63,032 bases of DNA from Curtobacterium flaccumfaciens UCD-AKU (GTDB lineage: Bacteria > Actinomycetota > Actinomycetes > Actinomycetales > Microbacteriaceae). Each line of letters starts with the position of its first letter. Within the stretch, counting starts at the first letter, position 1. Location of the stretch: contig NZ_KB714609.1 in NCBI RefSeq assembly GCF_000349565.1, positions 65,622 to 128,653 on the forward strand, given 5' to 3'. Positions 24,381-34,200 of this stretch are shown here, one piece after another. Position numbers and translations under genes: made by a program. Below the pieces are notes generated by a model that made no database searches, was not told the DNA's origin, and saw nothing but the letters and a program-made list of their open reading frames with translations.

Positions 24381-26507
24381 CTAGCGCGCGGCGAGCTCCG
24401 ACACGATGCCGTCACCGGGTGCGGCCTGCACCAGGTCCGCCTCGATCTCGGCGCGCTCGAGGATGCCCTCGATCTTGCGGATGCGGCCACGCGGGACGAT
24501 CGTGACGACCGTGCCCTCCTTGCCGGCACGACCCGTGCGGCCGGAGCGGTGCATGTACGCCTTGTAGTCGTCCGGGGCGTCCGCCTGCACGACGAGCGAG
24601 ACGTCGTCGACGTGGATGCCGCGGGCGGCGACGTCGGTGGCGACGAGCACGTTGACGCGGCCACTGGTGAGCAGCTGCAGGTTGCGCGTGCGGCGCGACT
24701 GGTTCAGGTCACCGTGGAGCGAGGTCGCGCGGATGCCGGCGTCCTCGAACTGGTCGGCCAGACGCTCGGCGTAGGCACGCGTCCGGGCGAAGACGATGGT
24801 CTTGCCGTCGCCGGCGACCAGCTCCTCGAGCAGACGGTCCTTCTCGCGCTGCTCGACCACGAGGACACGGTGGTCGATGGTCGAGGACGCCTGGTCCTCA
24901 CCCGCGACCTCGTGCACGCTCGGCTCGTGCAGGAACTGCTCGACGAGTGCCGCGACCTGGGTGTCGAGCGTCGCGCTGAACAGCAGCTTCTGCGCGCGGT
25001 TGCCCTGCGGGGTGACCTCGGCCGTGGCGGCGAGGATCTCCTGCACCGGCTCGAGGAACCCGAGGTCGCACATGTGGTCGGCCTCGTCGAGCACGGAGAT
25101 GATGACCTCGCTGAGGTCGAGCTTCCCCTTGTTCATGAGGTCCTGCACACGGCCGGGAGTGCCGACGATGATGTCGACGCCGCGCTCGAGCGCGCCCTCC
25201 TGGCGGCCGTAGGGGACGCCGCCGTAGATCTGCGTCGTGAACAGGCCGACCGAGCGGGCGATCGGCTGCACCGTGCGGTCGATCTGCAGGGCGAGCTCAC
25301 GGGTCGGCGCGAGGATGAGCGCACGCGGGGCGCGGCCCATCTTGCGCTTCGTGCCGCCGCCGTGCTCCATGAGCTTCTCGACCAGCGGCGCACCGAAGGC
25401 GATGGTCTTGCCGGAACCGGTCCGGCCACGGCCGAGGACGTCCTTGCCGGCGAGCACGTCGGGGATCGTCGCCGCCTGGATCGGGAACGGGCTCGAGGCG
25501 CCGAGCTCCTGCAGGGCGCGGGAGATGTTGCCGCCGATGCCGAGGTCGCCGAAGGTCACGCCCTCGACGTCGGCTGCGATGGTGGCCTCGGCCTGGAGCT
25601 TCTCGAGCTTGACGTCGTCGGCCGGCACGAACTTGCCGCGCTCGGGCTCGTCGAACGAGCGGCGCGGGGTGCGGTCGTCGCGGGCGAACGAACGACGCGG
25701 ACGGTCGTCGTTGTCACGACGGGGCGCACGGTCATCGCGGTTGAAGCTGCGCGGGGCACGCTCGTCACGGTCGAACGAACGACGCGGGCGGTCGTCGTTG
25801 TCACGACGCGGGGCGCGATCGTCACGGTCGAAACGACGCGGGGCACGCTCGTCACGGTCGAAGCGACGGGGACGGTCGTCGTTGTCGCGACGCGGGGCGC
25901 GATCATCGCGATCGAACGAGCGACGCGGGCGGTCGTCGTTGTCACGACGCGGGGCACGCTCGTCACGGTCGAAACGACGCGGGGCACGCTCGTCACGGTC
26001 GAAGCGACGGGGACGGTCGTCGTTGTCGCGACGCGGGGCGCGGTCGTCACGGTTGAAGCTGCGCGGTGCACGGTCGTCACGGTCGAACGAGCGACGCGGG
26101 CGGTCGTCGTTGTCGCGACGGGGCGTGCGGTCGTCACGATCGAAGCGCCGCGGGGCACTGGGCCCCTGCGAGCCGGTTCCGGCGCGACGCGGAGCTTGCG
26201 GAGCGTCGGGACGGCCGTGCGAGTAGGGAGCATCACGGTTGTAGCCGCGACCACCACGGTCGTCGCGATCGGGGCGCCGCTGGCCGCCGCTGTCTCGCGG
26301 CTCCCAGTTCGGACGGGCCGGACGCTCGCCCTGCGACGCGCGACCGCGACGCTCCTCGGCGTCCCAGCGCTGCTTCTGACGCGGCTGCGACGAGTCGGCG
26401 GCGCGGAACCCCCGGTGCTTGCTGCTGCGGGCGGCGGGGGTGCCGTTCGGGTGGCGGACGCGGTCGGAGGCGCGGTTGTCCGCGCCGCCCTTGTTGTACG
26501 GGGCCAT
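24381..26507 (-). CDS. DEAD-box RNA helicase with repetitive Arg/Asp-rich N-terminus
   Basis: 708 residues. The first 300 or so are low-complexity, built from repeats such as RRSFDRDDRAPRRDNDDRP; they look disordered and RNA-binding. The helicase core follows with Q motif (PFPIQAATIP), Walker A GRTGSGKT, PTRELALQ, DEAD box (LDEADHMCDLGF), SAT (LFSATLD) and HRSGRTGRAG. Such enzymes unwind RNA in ribosome assembly and cold response. The usual basic tail is here moved to the N-terminus. ATG 26507 has GAGAAAG 6-7 nt upstream. The 270-bp upstream region is AT-richer and probably holds a long leader. Confidence 0.92.
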   Translation of the reverse strand: MAPYNKGGADNRASDRVRHPNGTPAARSSKHRGFRAADSSQPRQKQRWDAEERRGRASQGERPARPNWEPRDSGGQRRPDRDDRGGRGYNRDAPYSHGRPDAPQAPRRAGTGSQGPSAPRRFDRDDRTPRRDNDDRPRRSFDRDDRAPRSFNRDDRAPRRDNDDRPRRFDRDERAPRRFDRDERAPRRDNDDRPRRSFDRDDRAPRRDNDDRPRRFDRDERAPRRFDRDDRAPRRDNDDRPRRSFDRDERAPRSFNRDDRAPRRDNDDRPRRSFARDDRTPRRSFDEPERGKFVPADDVKLEKLQAEATIAADVEGVTFGDLGIGGNISRALQELGASSPFPIQAATIPDVLAGKDVLGRGRTGSGKTIAFGAPLVEKLMEHGGGTKRKMGRAPRALILAPTRELALQIDRTVQPIARSVGLFTTQIYGGVPYGRQEGALERGVDIIVGTPGRVQDLMNKGKLDLSEVIISVLDEADHMCDLGFLEPVQEILAATAEVTPQGNRAQKLLFSATLDTQVAALVEQFLHEPSVHEVAGEDQASSTIDHRVLVVEQREKDRLLEELVAGDGKTIVFARTRAYAERLADQFEDAGIRATSLHGDLNQSRRTRNLQLLTSGRVNVLVATDVAARGIHVDDVSLVVQADAPDDYKAYMHRSGRTGRAGKEGTVVTIVPRGRIRKIEGILERAEIEADLVQAAPGDGIVSELAAR
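25660..26160. repeat. Coding tandem repeats in the helicase N-terminus
   Basis: Blocks of about 45-55 bp built on CGACGCGGGCGGTCGTCGTTGT and CACGGTCGAA recur roughly nine times, encoding (R)DNDDRPRR, FDRD(D/E)RAP and similar units. Repeats of 100 bp or more are nearly identical (compare 25761-25880 with 25901-26020). Copy number is likely to vary between strains. Confidence 0.75.
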
Positions 26508-26781
26508 GGCTACTTTCTCGGGTGCGCAACGTACCGCAGCGCCCGACAGCGACATCGGCGGGGGCTGCTTGCGGAGAGGGGGTTCATCCCGTCGCGAGTC
26601 GACGTGATTCCAGCCCTCGAGCAACACACACCCAGCAGAATTTCCGTGATCACAATGTCACGACGTCGAAGGCCGACCGATCGAGTCTACGCGAGCCGCT
26701 GCCCTGACGCCAGCCCCGATGCGAACGCAGGCCGGTCGGGCGGGGTGATCCGTGCCTCCTGGCCGCACCGGACACGACGCG
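26508..26781. other. Helicase upstream region without a gene
   Basis: Between the helicase ATG and the stop of the mannosyl synthase upstream on the same strand. The part near 26620-26690 is less GC-rich than its surroundings and may hold the promoter and a long 5' leader. I see no tRNA, riboswitch consensus or credible short ORF. Confidence 0.4.
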
Positions 26782-27525
26782 TCACGGCGAGCCCAGCCGG
26801 AACAGCCGCTGCAGCCCCCACCCGGTGACGCGGACGAGCGCCTCGACCACGATCCCACCGCTCATCTTCGACTCGCCCCGCTCGCGCTCCACGAAGGTGA
26901 TGGGGACCTCGGCGACGACGGCACCGGCCCGGACCGCACGTCGGGCGAGGTCGACCTGGAAGCAGTAGCCAGCCGAGGCGATGTCCTCGGCGACGAGCGA
27001 ACGGAGGAGGTCCGCGCGGATCGCGCGGTAGCCCCCGGTGAGGTCGCGGACCCGGACACCGAGCGCGATCCGACTGTAGAAGGAGCCGCCGCGCGACAGG
27101 GCGATCCGGTGCCACGGCCAGTTCACGACCGAGCCACCGCGCACCCAGCGCGAGCCGATGACCAGGTCGGCACCCGCCGCACAGCGTTCGAGCAGCCTGC
27201 CGAGTTCTTCGGGCCGGTGCGAGCCGTCGGCGTCCATCTCGACCAGGACGTCGTGGTGGCGCTCGAGCCCCCAGGCGAACCCCGCCAGGTAGGCGGCACC
27301 GAGGCCGGCCTTCTCGGTGCGGTGCAGGACGTGCACACGCTCGTCGTCCCGGGCGAGGGCGTCCGCGATCGCGCCGGTGCCGTCGGGGCTGCCGTCGTCG
27401 ACGACCAGGACGGCGACCTCGGGACGTGCCGCGAGGACGCGGGCGACGACCGACTCGATGTTCTCGCGCTCGTCGTACGTGGGGATGACGACGAGCGTCC
27501 CTCCACGGGCACTGCGAAATGTCAA
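26782..27525 (-). CDS. Polyprenol-phosphate mannosyltransferase (Dpm1/Ppm1-type)
   Basis: 247 residues of GT2 fold: [17 protein letters not shown], the metal site [18 protein letters not shown] (DxD-like) and GSRWVRGG, then GGYRAIR and ERERGESKM. These are the marks of dolichyl/polyprenyl-phosphate mannose synthases, which load mannose from GDP-mannose onto a lipid carrier on the inner membrane face. The product is the donor for GT-C enzymes such as those at 8521 and 27600. The first in-frame start is TTG 27525; an upstream TAA leaves no other option. It is divergent from the mannosyltransferase gene. Confidence 0.88.
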   Translation of the reverse strand: MTFRSARGGTLVVIPTYDERENIESVVARVLAARPEVAVLVVDDGSPDGTGAIADALARDDERVHVLHRTEKAGLGAAYLAGFAWGLERHHDVLVEMDADGSHRPEELGRLLERCAAGADLVIGSRWVRGGSVVNWPWHRIALSRGGSFYSRIALGVRVRDLTGGYRAIRADLLRSLVAEDIASAGYCFQVDLARRAVRAGAVVAEVPITFVERERGESKMSGGIVVEALVRVTGWGLQRLFRLGSP

Positions 27526-27548
27526 GGATTACCCCGTTGGTGTCTGAG

Positions 27549-27577
27549 TTGGCTTGGATATCAGCACAACGTATACG
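27549..27577 (+). promoter_or_regulatory. Promoter of the PIG-V-like mannosyltransferase gene
   Basis: TTGGCT (27549-27554) and TATACG (27572-27577) with a 17-bp spacer. Transcription would start about 27584, leaving a 16-nt leader with GGAGG 5 nt before ATG 27600. Confidence 0.55.
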
Positions 27578-27599
27578 CAACACCACGACGGAGGCCAGC

Positions 27600-28760
27600 A
27601 TGCGAGCGCGCACGGTGACCCGCACACTGCCCGACTGCCTCATCACCCTCGCGCTCTACGCACTCGCGCGGGTGGTGACGACCGCCACGCTCACCGTCGG
27701 CTTCGCGCTCACCGATCCGGTCGGGTTCGGCGACACGGCCGACCCGAAGGGGTTCTTCGAACGCTCGACCGCCTGGGACGGCCAGTACTTCCTCGAGATC
27801 GCGCGGCAGGGCTACCCGAGCACACTGCCCGTCGACGACACCGGCGCCGTCCAGCAGAACGCCTGGGCGTTCCTCCCGGTGTTCCCGGCGCTCGTGCGGG
27901 CGGTGAGCGCGGCCGGCGGCGACCCCGCGGTCGTCGCGGTGCTGCTGGCGACGGCGTTCGGCGGCGCGGCGTCCGTCGCACTCGTGGCCCTGCTCCGTCC
28001 CCACGTCGGCCGGACCACCGCGCTGTGGTCGGGCGTGTTCTTCGCGTTCGGGCCGGTGTCGTTCGTCTTGCAGATCGCCTACGCCGAGTCGCTCGGCCTG
28101 CTGCTCGCGTTCGCCGCACTCATCGCGATGCAGCGTCGGCACTACTGGACGGTCCTGCCGATCGTCACGGTTCTCGCGTTCACCCGGCCCGGGGCGCTCG
28201 CGATCCCGTTGGCGCTCGCGCTGCACGCCGTGCTCCGGCTCGTGCAGCGCGACGCGGTGCCCGTGCGGGAGCGTGTCGCGATCGTCGTCACCGGCCTGGT
28301 CACGGCAGCGGCGGGCCTGGCGTGGCCGGTCGTGGCGGCGCTCGTCACCGGGGTTCCCGACGCCTACTTGCAGACCGAACTCGCGTGGTGGCGGCTCCAC
28401 CTCGACGTGCACCACTTCGCGCCGCTGACACCGTGGTTCCTGCAGGCCGACCGGTTCGCGGGCACGCTCGGCGTGGTCGCTGTGCTCGTCGCGGTCGGCG
28501 CGACGGGATGGTGGCTGTCGTCGCGCTCGACGCGCCGGATCGGCTCGGTGCCGCTGCTCGGCTCGGCCTCGTACCTGCTCTCCCTGTTCGCGACGTTCTT
28601 GCCCCAACAGAGCTTGCCGCGGCTGCTGCTGCCGGCGGCCCCGCTGCTCGGTGCGCCGCTCCTGCACCGCACCGCGCTACGACGGGGCATCGTGCTCGGT
28701 GGCTGCGTGCTCGCGCAGCCCGCGGCGGTGTGGGTGCTGTTCCTCACCCACAATCCCTGA
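27600..28760 (+). CDS. PIG-V-like GT-C mannosyltransferase
   Basis: 386 residues with about eight to ten membrane helices. The first outer loop has RSTAWDGQYFLEIARQGYP, the WDxxxY motif of PIG-V/GPI mannosyltransferase II-like proteins, followed by AFLPVFPALVRAV and AYAESLGLLLAFAAL. Such enzymes use lipid-linked mannose. The adjacent divergent Dpm1-type synthase makes that donor. ATG 27600 has a clear GGAGG. It ends 9 bp from the convergent PPK2 gene. Confidence 0.85.
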   Translation: MRARTVTRTLPDCLITLALYALARVVTTATLTVGFALTDPVGFGDTADPKGFFERSTAWDGQYFLEIARQGYPSTLPVDDTGAVQQNAWAFLPVFPALVRAVSAAGGDPAVVAVLLATAFGGAASVALVALLRPHVGRTTALWSGVFFAFGPVSFVLQIAYAESLGLLLAFAALIAMQRRHYWTVLPIVTVLAFTRPGALAIPLALALHAVLRLVQRDAVPVRERVAIVVTGLVTAAAGLAWPVVAALVTGVPDAYLQTELAWWRLHLDVHHFAPLTPWFLQADRFAGTLGVVAVLVAVGATGWWLSSRSTRRIGSVPLLGSASYLLSLFATFLPQQSLPRLLLPAAPLLGAPLLHRTALRRGIVLGGCVLAQPAAVWVLFLTHNP

Positions 28761-28769
28761 GCCGGTGGG

Positions 28770-29624
28770 TCAGGACTCGGCGAGCCGACGACGCTGCTCG
28801 GCGACGTCGAAGTCGGCCTTCGGCCACGACAGGTGCATGTCCTCCAGCGCCCGGAGCAGGAGCTGCTGCACGGCGAGGCGTGCGTACCACTTGCGGTTCG
28901 CCGGCACGACGTACCAGGGCGCCTGCGGGGTCGACGTGCGGTCGAGGGCGATCTGGTACGCCTGCTGGTAGCGGTCCCAGAGCAGACGGTCGTCGATGTC
29001 GCTCGGGTTGAACTTCCAGTGCTTGTCCGGACGGTCGAGCCGGTCACCGAGACGCTCGCGCTGCTCGTCCTTCGAGATGTGCAGCATCACCTTGACGATG
29101 GTCGTGCCAGCGGCGGCGAGGCCGTCCTCGAAGGCGGTGATCGCGCCGTACCGCCGCTCGATCTCGTCCGGCGCGGCGATGCCGCGGACGCGCTGGGCGA
29201 GCACGTCCTCGTAGTGGGAGCGGTCGAACACGCCGAGCTGTCCGGCTGCCGGCAGCTGCTTCTCGATGCGCCACAGGAAGTCGTGCTCGCGTTCCTCGGC
29301 CGTCGGGGCCTTGAAGCCGGCGTAGTGCACGCCGTTCGGGTCGACCGCGCCGACGACGTGCGAGACGATGCCACCCTTGCCCGCGGTGTCCATCGCCTGC
29401 AGCACGAGCAGCACCCGGCGCTCGTCCCCCGCGGTCGACGCCGCGTACAGGCGCTCCTGCAGGGCGGCGAGCCGCGAGGCGCCCGCGGCGAGCGCTTCGA
29501 GGCCGTCGATCTTGCGACCGGGGAAGCCCGGCGTGCCGTCGGGGTCGACCTGGTCGAGGCGGAACCCGGGTTCGACACGCAGCAGCGGTTCGGGATCGGC
29601 GTTCCAGGCCTTGCGACTGCTCAC
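28770..29624 (-). CDS. Polyphosphate kinase 2 family protein
   Basis: 284 residues. Walker A-like MDTAGKGG, the lid region HDFLWRIEKQLP, the Walker B-like FDRSHYEDVL and the NxRKWYARLAVQQLLL tail identify PPK2, which transfers phosphate between polyphosphate and nucleoside mono- or diphosphates. Which nucleotide it prefers cannot be read. GTG 29624 is chosen since AGGAGG stands 4 nt upstream; ATG 29666 would add 14 residues but has GAGG touching the start codon. Confidence 0.9.
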   Translation of the reverse strand: MSSRKAWNADPEPLLRVEPGFRLDQVDPDGTPGFPGRKIDGLEALAAGASRLAALQERLYAASTAGDERRVLLVLQAMDTAGKGGIVSHVVGAVDPNGVHYAGFKAPTAEEREHDFLWRIEKQLPAAGQLGVFDRSHYEDVLAQRVRGIAAPDEIERRYGAITAFEDGLAAAGTTIVKVMLHISKDEQRERLGDRLDRPDKHWKFNPSDIDDRLLWDRYQQAYQIALDRTSTPQAPWYVVPANRKWYARLAVQQLLLRALEDMHLSWPKADFDVAEQRRRLAES

Positions 29625-29720
29625 GGGTCCTCCTGCGGTGCTCCGGTCGGCGACTGCCGTGCTCATCCTCGCACTGCCAGGTGACGCCGGTGCAGCCGGT
29701 CTGCACCGGGAGCGCAGTCC

Positions 29721-29765
29721 GGGGGTCGCCCGCTCGGGGGTCGCCCGCTCGGGGGTCGTCCGCTC
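29721..29765. repeat. Three 15-bp tandem repeats
   Basis: GGGGGTCGCCCGCTC occurs three times in a row, the last copy with one change (CGT for CGC). It lies upstream of the hydrolase gene and of PPK2. Confidence 0.8.
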
Positions 29766-29807
29766 GGGTTCCTCCGTTGGGGTGACGTGGGCGGTCGCCG
29801 GTGCGGC

Positions 29808-29813
29808 TAGCGT
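29808..29813 (+). promoter_or_regulatory. -10 box for the lipoprotein hydrolase
   Basis: TAGCGT lies 7 nt before ATG 29821. No Shine-Dalgarno site is present. Confidence 0.45.
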
Positions 29814-29820
29814 GGACGTG

Positions 29821-30831
29821 ATGAAGTCCGGCCGCCGCTCAGTGCTCGCGCTCGTCGCCGCGGTGGTGGCGCTCGGCGCGATGGCGTCCTGCAGCACGGA
29901 TCCGGTCGGCGACGAGAACGCCACCGTCACCGCGGACAGCGTCATCTACCCGCTGTCGCTCCGGTACCACGGCATCGATGTGGTGGCCGACGTGCCCTAC
30001 GGCACTGACCCGCTGCAGCGCCTCGACGTGTGTCTGCCGGCCGACAGCGAGCCCGCGACGACGGCGACCCCCACCGCGACACCGTCCGCCTCGGCCACCG
30101 CCGACCCGGAGGCGGTCGAGGCCACGACCGGACGCCCCGCGGTCCTGATGATCCACGGCGGCAGCTGGTCGCACGGCGACAAGGCGACGGCCGCGTACCG
30201 GTCCGTGTGCAAGTACCTGGCGTCCGAGGGCTTCGTGACGTTCAACGTCGACTACCGGCTGGCGCCGACGGATCCGTTCCCTGCCGGGCTCGACGACGTC
30301 CGACGTGCGCTCGACTACGTGTTCCGCCCGGCGACGCTCGAGACCTACGACGTCGACTCCCAGCGCGTGGGCGTGTTCGGTGGGAGCGCCGGCGGCAACC
30401 TCGCCGCGATGCTCGCCGTCACCGACCACGACTCCGCCGCGTACGCCGACGGCGACCGGATCCGCGCCGTGGTCGACCTGAGCGGGCCGACGAACCTGAC
30501 CACCCGGTCCACCGAGCCCGACGGGGTGTCCGCGGCCTTCCAGCGCAAGCAGCTGCTCTACCTGGGGTGCCGGTCCTACGCCAGGTGCCCGGCGGCCACC
30601 CGGGCGTCGCCGGAGTTCCACGTCACCTCGGACACGGCGCCGTTCTTCATCGGGCACTCCACCGACGAGTTCATCCCGTTGTGGGAGTCGCAGGAGTTCG
30701 CCGCGACACTCCGATCCCACGACGTCCCGGTGACGTTCGTGGCGGTCGAGGGCACGGCGCACTCGATCGCGCAGCTCGACGAGGCGATGAGCCGCCGGGT
30801 GGTCACCTTCCTGCGGACCCAGCTCGGCTGA
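29821..30831 (+). CDS. Lipoprotein alpha/beta-hydrolase, HSL/carboxylesterase type
   Basis: 336 residues. The signal ends at a lipobox-like GAMASC (Cys24), so the enzyme is probably a membrane-anchored lipoprotein outside the cell. A Thr/Ala/Pro-rich linker (76-100) precedes a hydrolase with the oxyanion motif HGGSW, the nucleophile elbow GGSAGGN, an acid in STDEFIPLW and a final His in EGTAHS. The substrate is unknown. ATG 29821 follows a GTG at 29818; ATG fits the 7-nt promoter spacing. It is followed 84 bp later by a small membrane protein. Confidence 0.82.
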   Translation: MKSGRRSVLALVAAVVALGAMASCSTDPVGDENATVTADSVIYPLSLRYHGIDVVADVPYGTDPLQRLDVCLPADSEPATTATPTATPSASATADPEAVEATTGRPAVLMIHGGSWSHGDKATAAYRSVCKYLASEGFVTFNVDYRLAPTDPFPAGLDDVRRALDYVFRPATLETYDVDSQRVGVFGGSAGGNLAAMLAVTDHDSAAYADGDRIRAVVDLSGPTNLTTRSTEPDGVSAAFQRKQLLYLGCRSYARCPAATRASPEFHVTSDTAPFFIGHSTDEFIPLWESQEFAATLRSHDVPVTFVAVEGTAHSIAQLDEAMSRRVVTFLRTQLG

Positions 30832-30915
30832 CCGGACGACCGACCGCGTGCCCCGGGTGGGTGGCACCCGGAGTCGGGACTGCCGCTGCGGAGCCCGTGG
30901 CCGCAGACTTCGGTG

Positions 30916-31212
30916 GTGACCGACACCTCGACCCGCCCTGCCCGCGCCGCTGCGACGCGCTGGGACCGCCCTGCGCTGCAGACGTTCGCGGAGCTGCTGC
31001 TCGGGCTGTCGTTCGTCACCGCGGTGGCCTTCGGCGGCTACGCCTCGGTCACCGGGCAGCTGGCCGTCGTGTCGCAGGGCGCCGCCGTGGTGTTTGTCGT
31101 GACGCTGACCCTGGTGCTGGTGTCGTGGTTCCGGGGCGTCGAGCGCGAGGAACGAGCCGAGCCGGTCGTCGTCTCGTCCCTCGCCGCGGTCGACGCCGAG
31201 TACCGCCGCTAG
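30916..31212 (+). CDS. Small two-helix membrane protein
   Basis: 98 residues, no family recognised. Two hydrophobic helices (about 26-48 and 54-75) with a short loop and charged ends (FRGVEREERAEP). CAGACT lies 6 nt before GTG 30916, in the pattern of leaderless genes here; GTG 30913 is an alternative. Its TAG overlaps the stop of the convergent RND gene in the four bases CTAG. Confidence 0.65.
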   Translation: MTDTSTRPARAAATRWDRPALQTFAELLLGLSFVTAVAFGGYASVTGQLAVVSQGAAVVFVVTLTLVLVSWFRGVEREERAEPVVVSSLAAVDAEYRR

Positions 31213-34200
31213 GCAGCGCTGCCGGAACGCTCCGCTCGCCGCCGCTGTCGTTCCGCCCGACGCTCCGCACGTTCCTGGCGTCGCTCGGCACGCGCCTGCT
31301 TCCGGGTCTTTCCCGCGGCGATCCGGTCCGTGTTGCGTTCGCGGGCCCGCTCGACCACGAAGTACAGCGCCGGCAGCACCACGAGCGTCAGCAGTGTCGA
31401 GGACACCAGACCACCGATCACGACCAGCGCCAGCGGCTGCGAGATGAAGCCGGACTTGCCGGTCAGTCCGATCGCCATCGGCAGCAGCGCGAAGATCGTC
31501 GCCATCGCCGTCATGAGGATCGGACGGAGGCGTCGTGTCGCGCCCTCGATCAGGGCCTCACGCACCCGCAGCCCGCGTCGTCGGTACTGGTTGACGAGGT
31601 CGATGAGCACGATGGCGTTCGTCACGACGATGCCGACGAGCATGAGCAGACCGATGAGCGACGCGACGCCGATCGGGACACCGGATGCGATCTGCAGCAG
31701 GATCGCGCCCGTCGCAGCGAACGGCACCGACACGAGCAGCAGCAGCGGCTGGAGCAGGCTCCGGAACGTCGCGACCATGATCACGTAGACGATCAGCACG
31801 GCGACCAGGACCGCGAGCCCGAGCTGCGAGAACGCCGATGACTGGCTGGCGGCGACGCCACCGATGGAGGCGGTCGCACCCTTCGGCAGGTCGAGTTCGT
31901 CGACCGCGGTCGTGACGGACTGCACGGCCGCACCCAGGTTGGTGGCGTCCGGCGTCACGGTGATCGTGGCGGTGCGGGCGGCGTTCGTCGTGGTGACGGT
32001 GGTGGGGCCCTCGGACTCCTCGACCGTGGCGACGTCGGACAGCGGGACGGTGCCGGTGCTCGTCGGGACGTCGAGGGCACGGAGCGCGGCGATGGTGGTC
32101 GGCGGCTCCGGGTCGGCGATGTAGACGTCGAGGGTCGCGTCGTCGATCTCGATGCTGCCGGTGTCCCGCGGTGAGACCGCCGCGGCGACGAGGCCGCCCA
32201 CCTGGGTCTCGGTGACACCGAGCGACGCGGCCTTGGCACGGTCGACCCGGACGGCGAGGAACGGTTCCGCGGCGGAAAGGTTGCTGGTGGCGGCCGTGGT
32301 GTCCGGCACCGACTGCATGGTCTTCAGCACCTGGCGCGATGCCGTCTCGAGCTGCGACTGGGTCGGCGCGGTGACGTCGACCTCGATGTCGCTGCTGCCG
32401 CCGAACCCGCCGCCGGAGGACGCGATGGTGACCTCGCCGACGTCCTTGATCGACCCGATCGCCTTGCGGGCGTCGGCCTGGATCGTCGGCTGGTCGGCCT
32501 CGGCGTCGGTCGTCACGGCGTACTGCACCGAGGCGCTGCCGCCACCGCCGAACGCGGCCTGGATCGACTGGCCGCTCGTGCCGATGGTGGTCTGCACGGT
32601 CTCGACGCCGTCGACGTCCTGCAGTGCCCGCTCGACCTTGCGCGCGGACTCGGACTGGACGGCGAGGCTGGAACCGGCCTTCAGGTCCTGCGTGACCGTG
32701 AACGTGTTCTGCCCCGAGTCGCCGAGGTAGTTCGTGGTGACGAACGGCAACGTGGCGGCCGTGCCACCGAGGACGATCACGGCGAGCAGGATGACGACGA
32801 CCGGCTTCCGGACGACCCACCGGAGCACCGGCAGGTAGACGCGGCGCAGGCGGTCGACCCGGCCGGCGTCGTGCAGGTCCGCGGCGGAGGCGAGCGCGCC
32901 TTCCGAACGGTCGCGGTCGCGCTCGGCATCAACCGCCGACGGTGCTGCTGCCGCTGCTGTGTCTGCGCCTTCGCCTGCGTCTGCGTCCGCGTCCGCGTCC
33001 GCGGCCGTCGGCGCGTCGCCCGGCTTCGCCTTCGGCGGGCGGAGCCACCAGTACGCGAGCACCGGGACGATCGTGAGCGAGACGAACAGGGAGGCGACGA
33101 GTGCCAGGGTGACCGTCACGGCGAACGGCCGGAACAGCTCCCCGACGAGTTCGGCGACGAAGGCCACCGGCAGGAACACCGCGACGGTCGTCAGGGTCGA
33201 GGCGGTGACCGCACCGGCGACCTCGCGCACGGCGTCGCGCACGGCCTGGCCGCGGTCGACGCCGGGGAGCATGTGCCGCTTGATGTTCTCGATGACGACG
33301 ATGGAGTCGTCGACCACGCGGCCGATCGCGATCGTGAGCGCGGCGAGCGTGATGATGTTGAGCGTGTACCCGGCCGCGCGCATGCCGATCGCGGCGAGGA
33401 GCACCGACGTCGGGATCGAGATCGCGGTGACGAGCGTGGAGCGCCAGGACAGCAGGAACACCAGGATGACGAGCACCGCGAAGGCCAGGCCGAGCAGGCC
33501 TTCCTCGGCCAGGGAGTCGATGGACTGTTGGATGTAGGGCGCCTGGTCGAAGACGACGGTGAAGCGGGGGTCGCCCTCGATCTTGTCCTCGATGCCGGGC
33601 AGGGCCGCACGCACGGTGTTCGAGACGTCGACGGTGTTGGCTTCCTGCGTCTTCGTGATCGAGATCGTCAGGGCCTGCTGTCCGTCCACACGACTGATCG
33701 AGGTGCGCGGGGACTGCGTGATGGCGACCTTCGCGACGTCGCCCAACGTGGTGTCGGTCGGGGTGGCCGCGGTCGTCGACGTGTCCGTCGCCGCGGATCC
33801 CGTCGTCGCAGCACCGGTCGCATCCGTGCCGGTCCCCGTCGTCCCCGTGCCCGTCGCGCCCGCGGCCGTGCCGTCACCGGACGACGCCGCGCCGTCGGCA
33901 CCTGCGGCCCCTGCCCCGGCCGCGCCCGAACCGGAAGAACCGGAAGAACCCGACGAGCTCGACGAGCTCGACGAGCTGGTCAGTGGCAGGGCCCGGATGT
34001 CCTTGAGCGAGGCGATCCGCTCGCCCGTCTGCACCGACAGCGTCGAGCCGTCCTCGGTGATGGTTCCGCCGGGGATCAGGGTGCCGTTGTCGTCGAGCGC
34101 GTCCGAGATGGCCGTCTGGCTGAGGCCGCGCGCGGCGAGCTCGTCCTGGTCGGGCGTGATGACGACACGACGGCCGGGGTTGCCGAAGACGTCCGCCTGT

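Noticed and set aside
24255..26828. An 857-codon open frame antisense to the helicase, rich in Val/Thr repeats
   Set aside because: It is the mirror of the helicase Arg/Asp repeats in very GC-rich DNA; the helicase has all family motifs and this frame has none.
29721..29765. CRISPR-like direct repeats
   Set aside because: Units are 15 bp with no spacers; simple tandem repeat.
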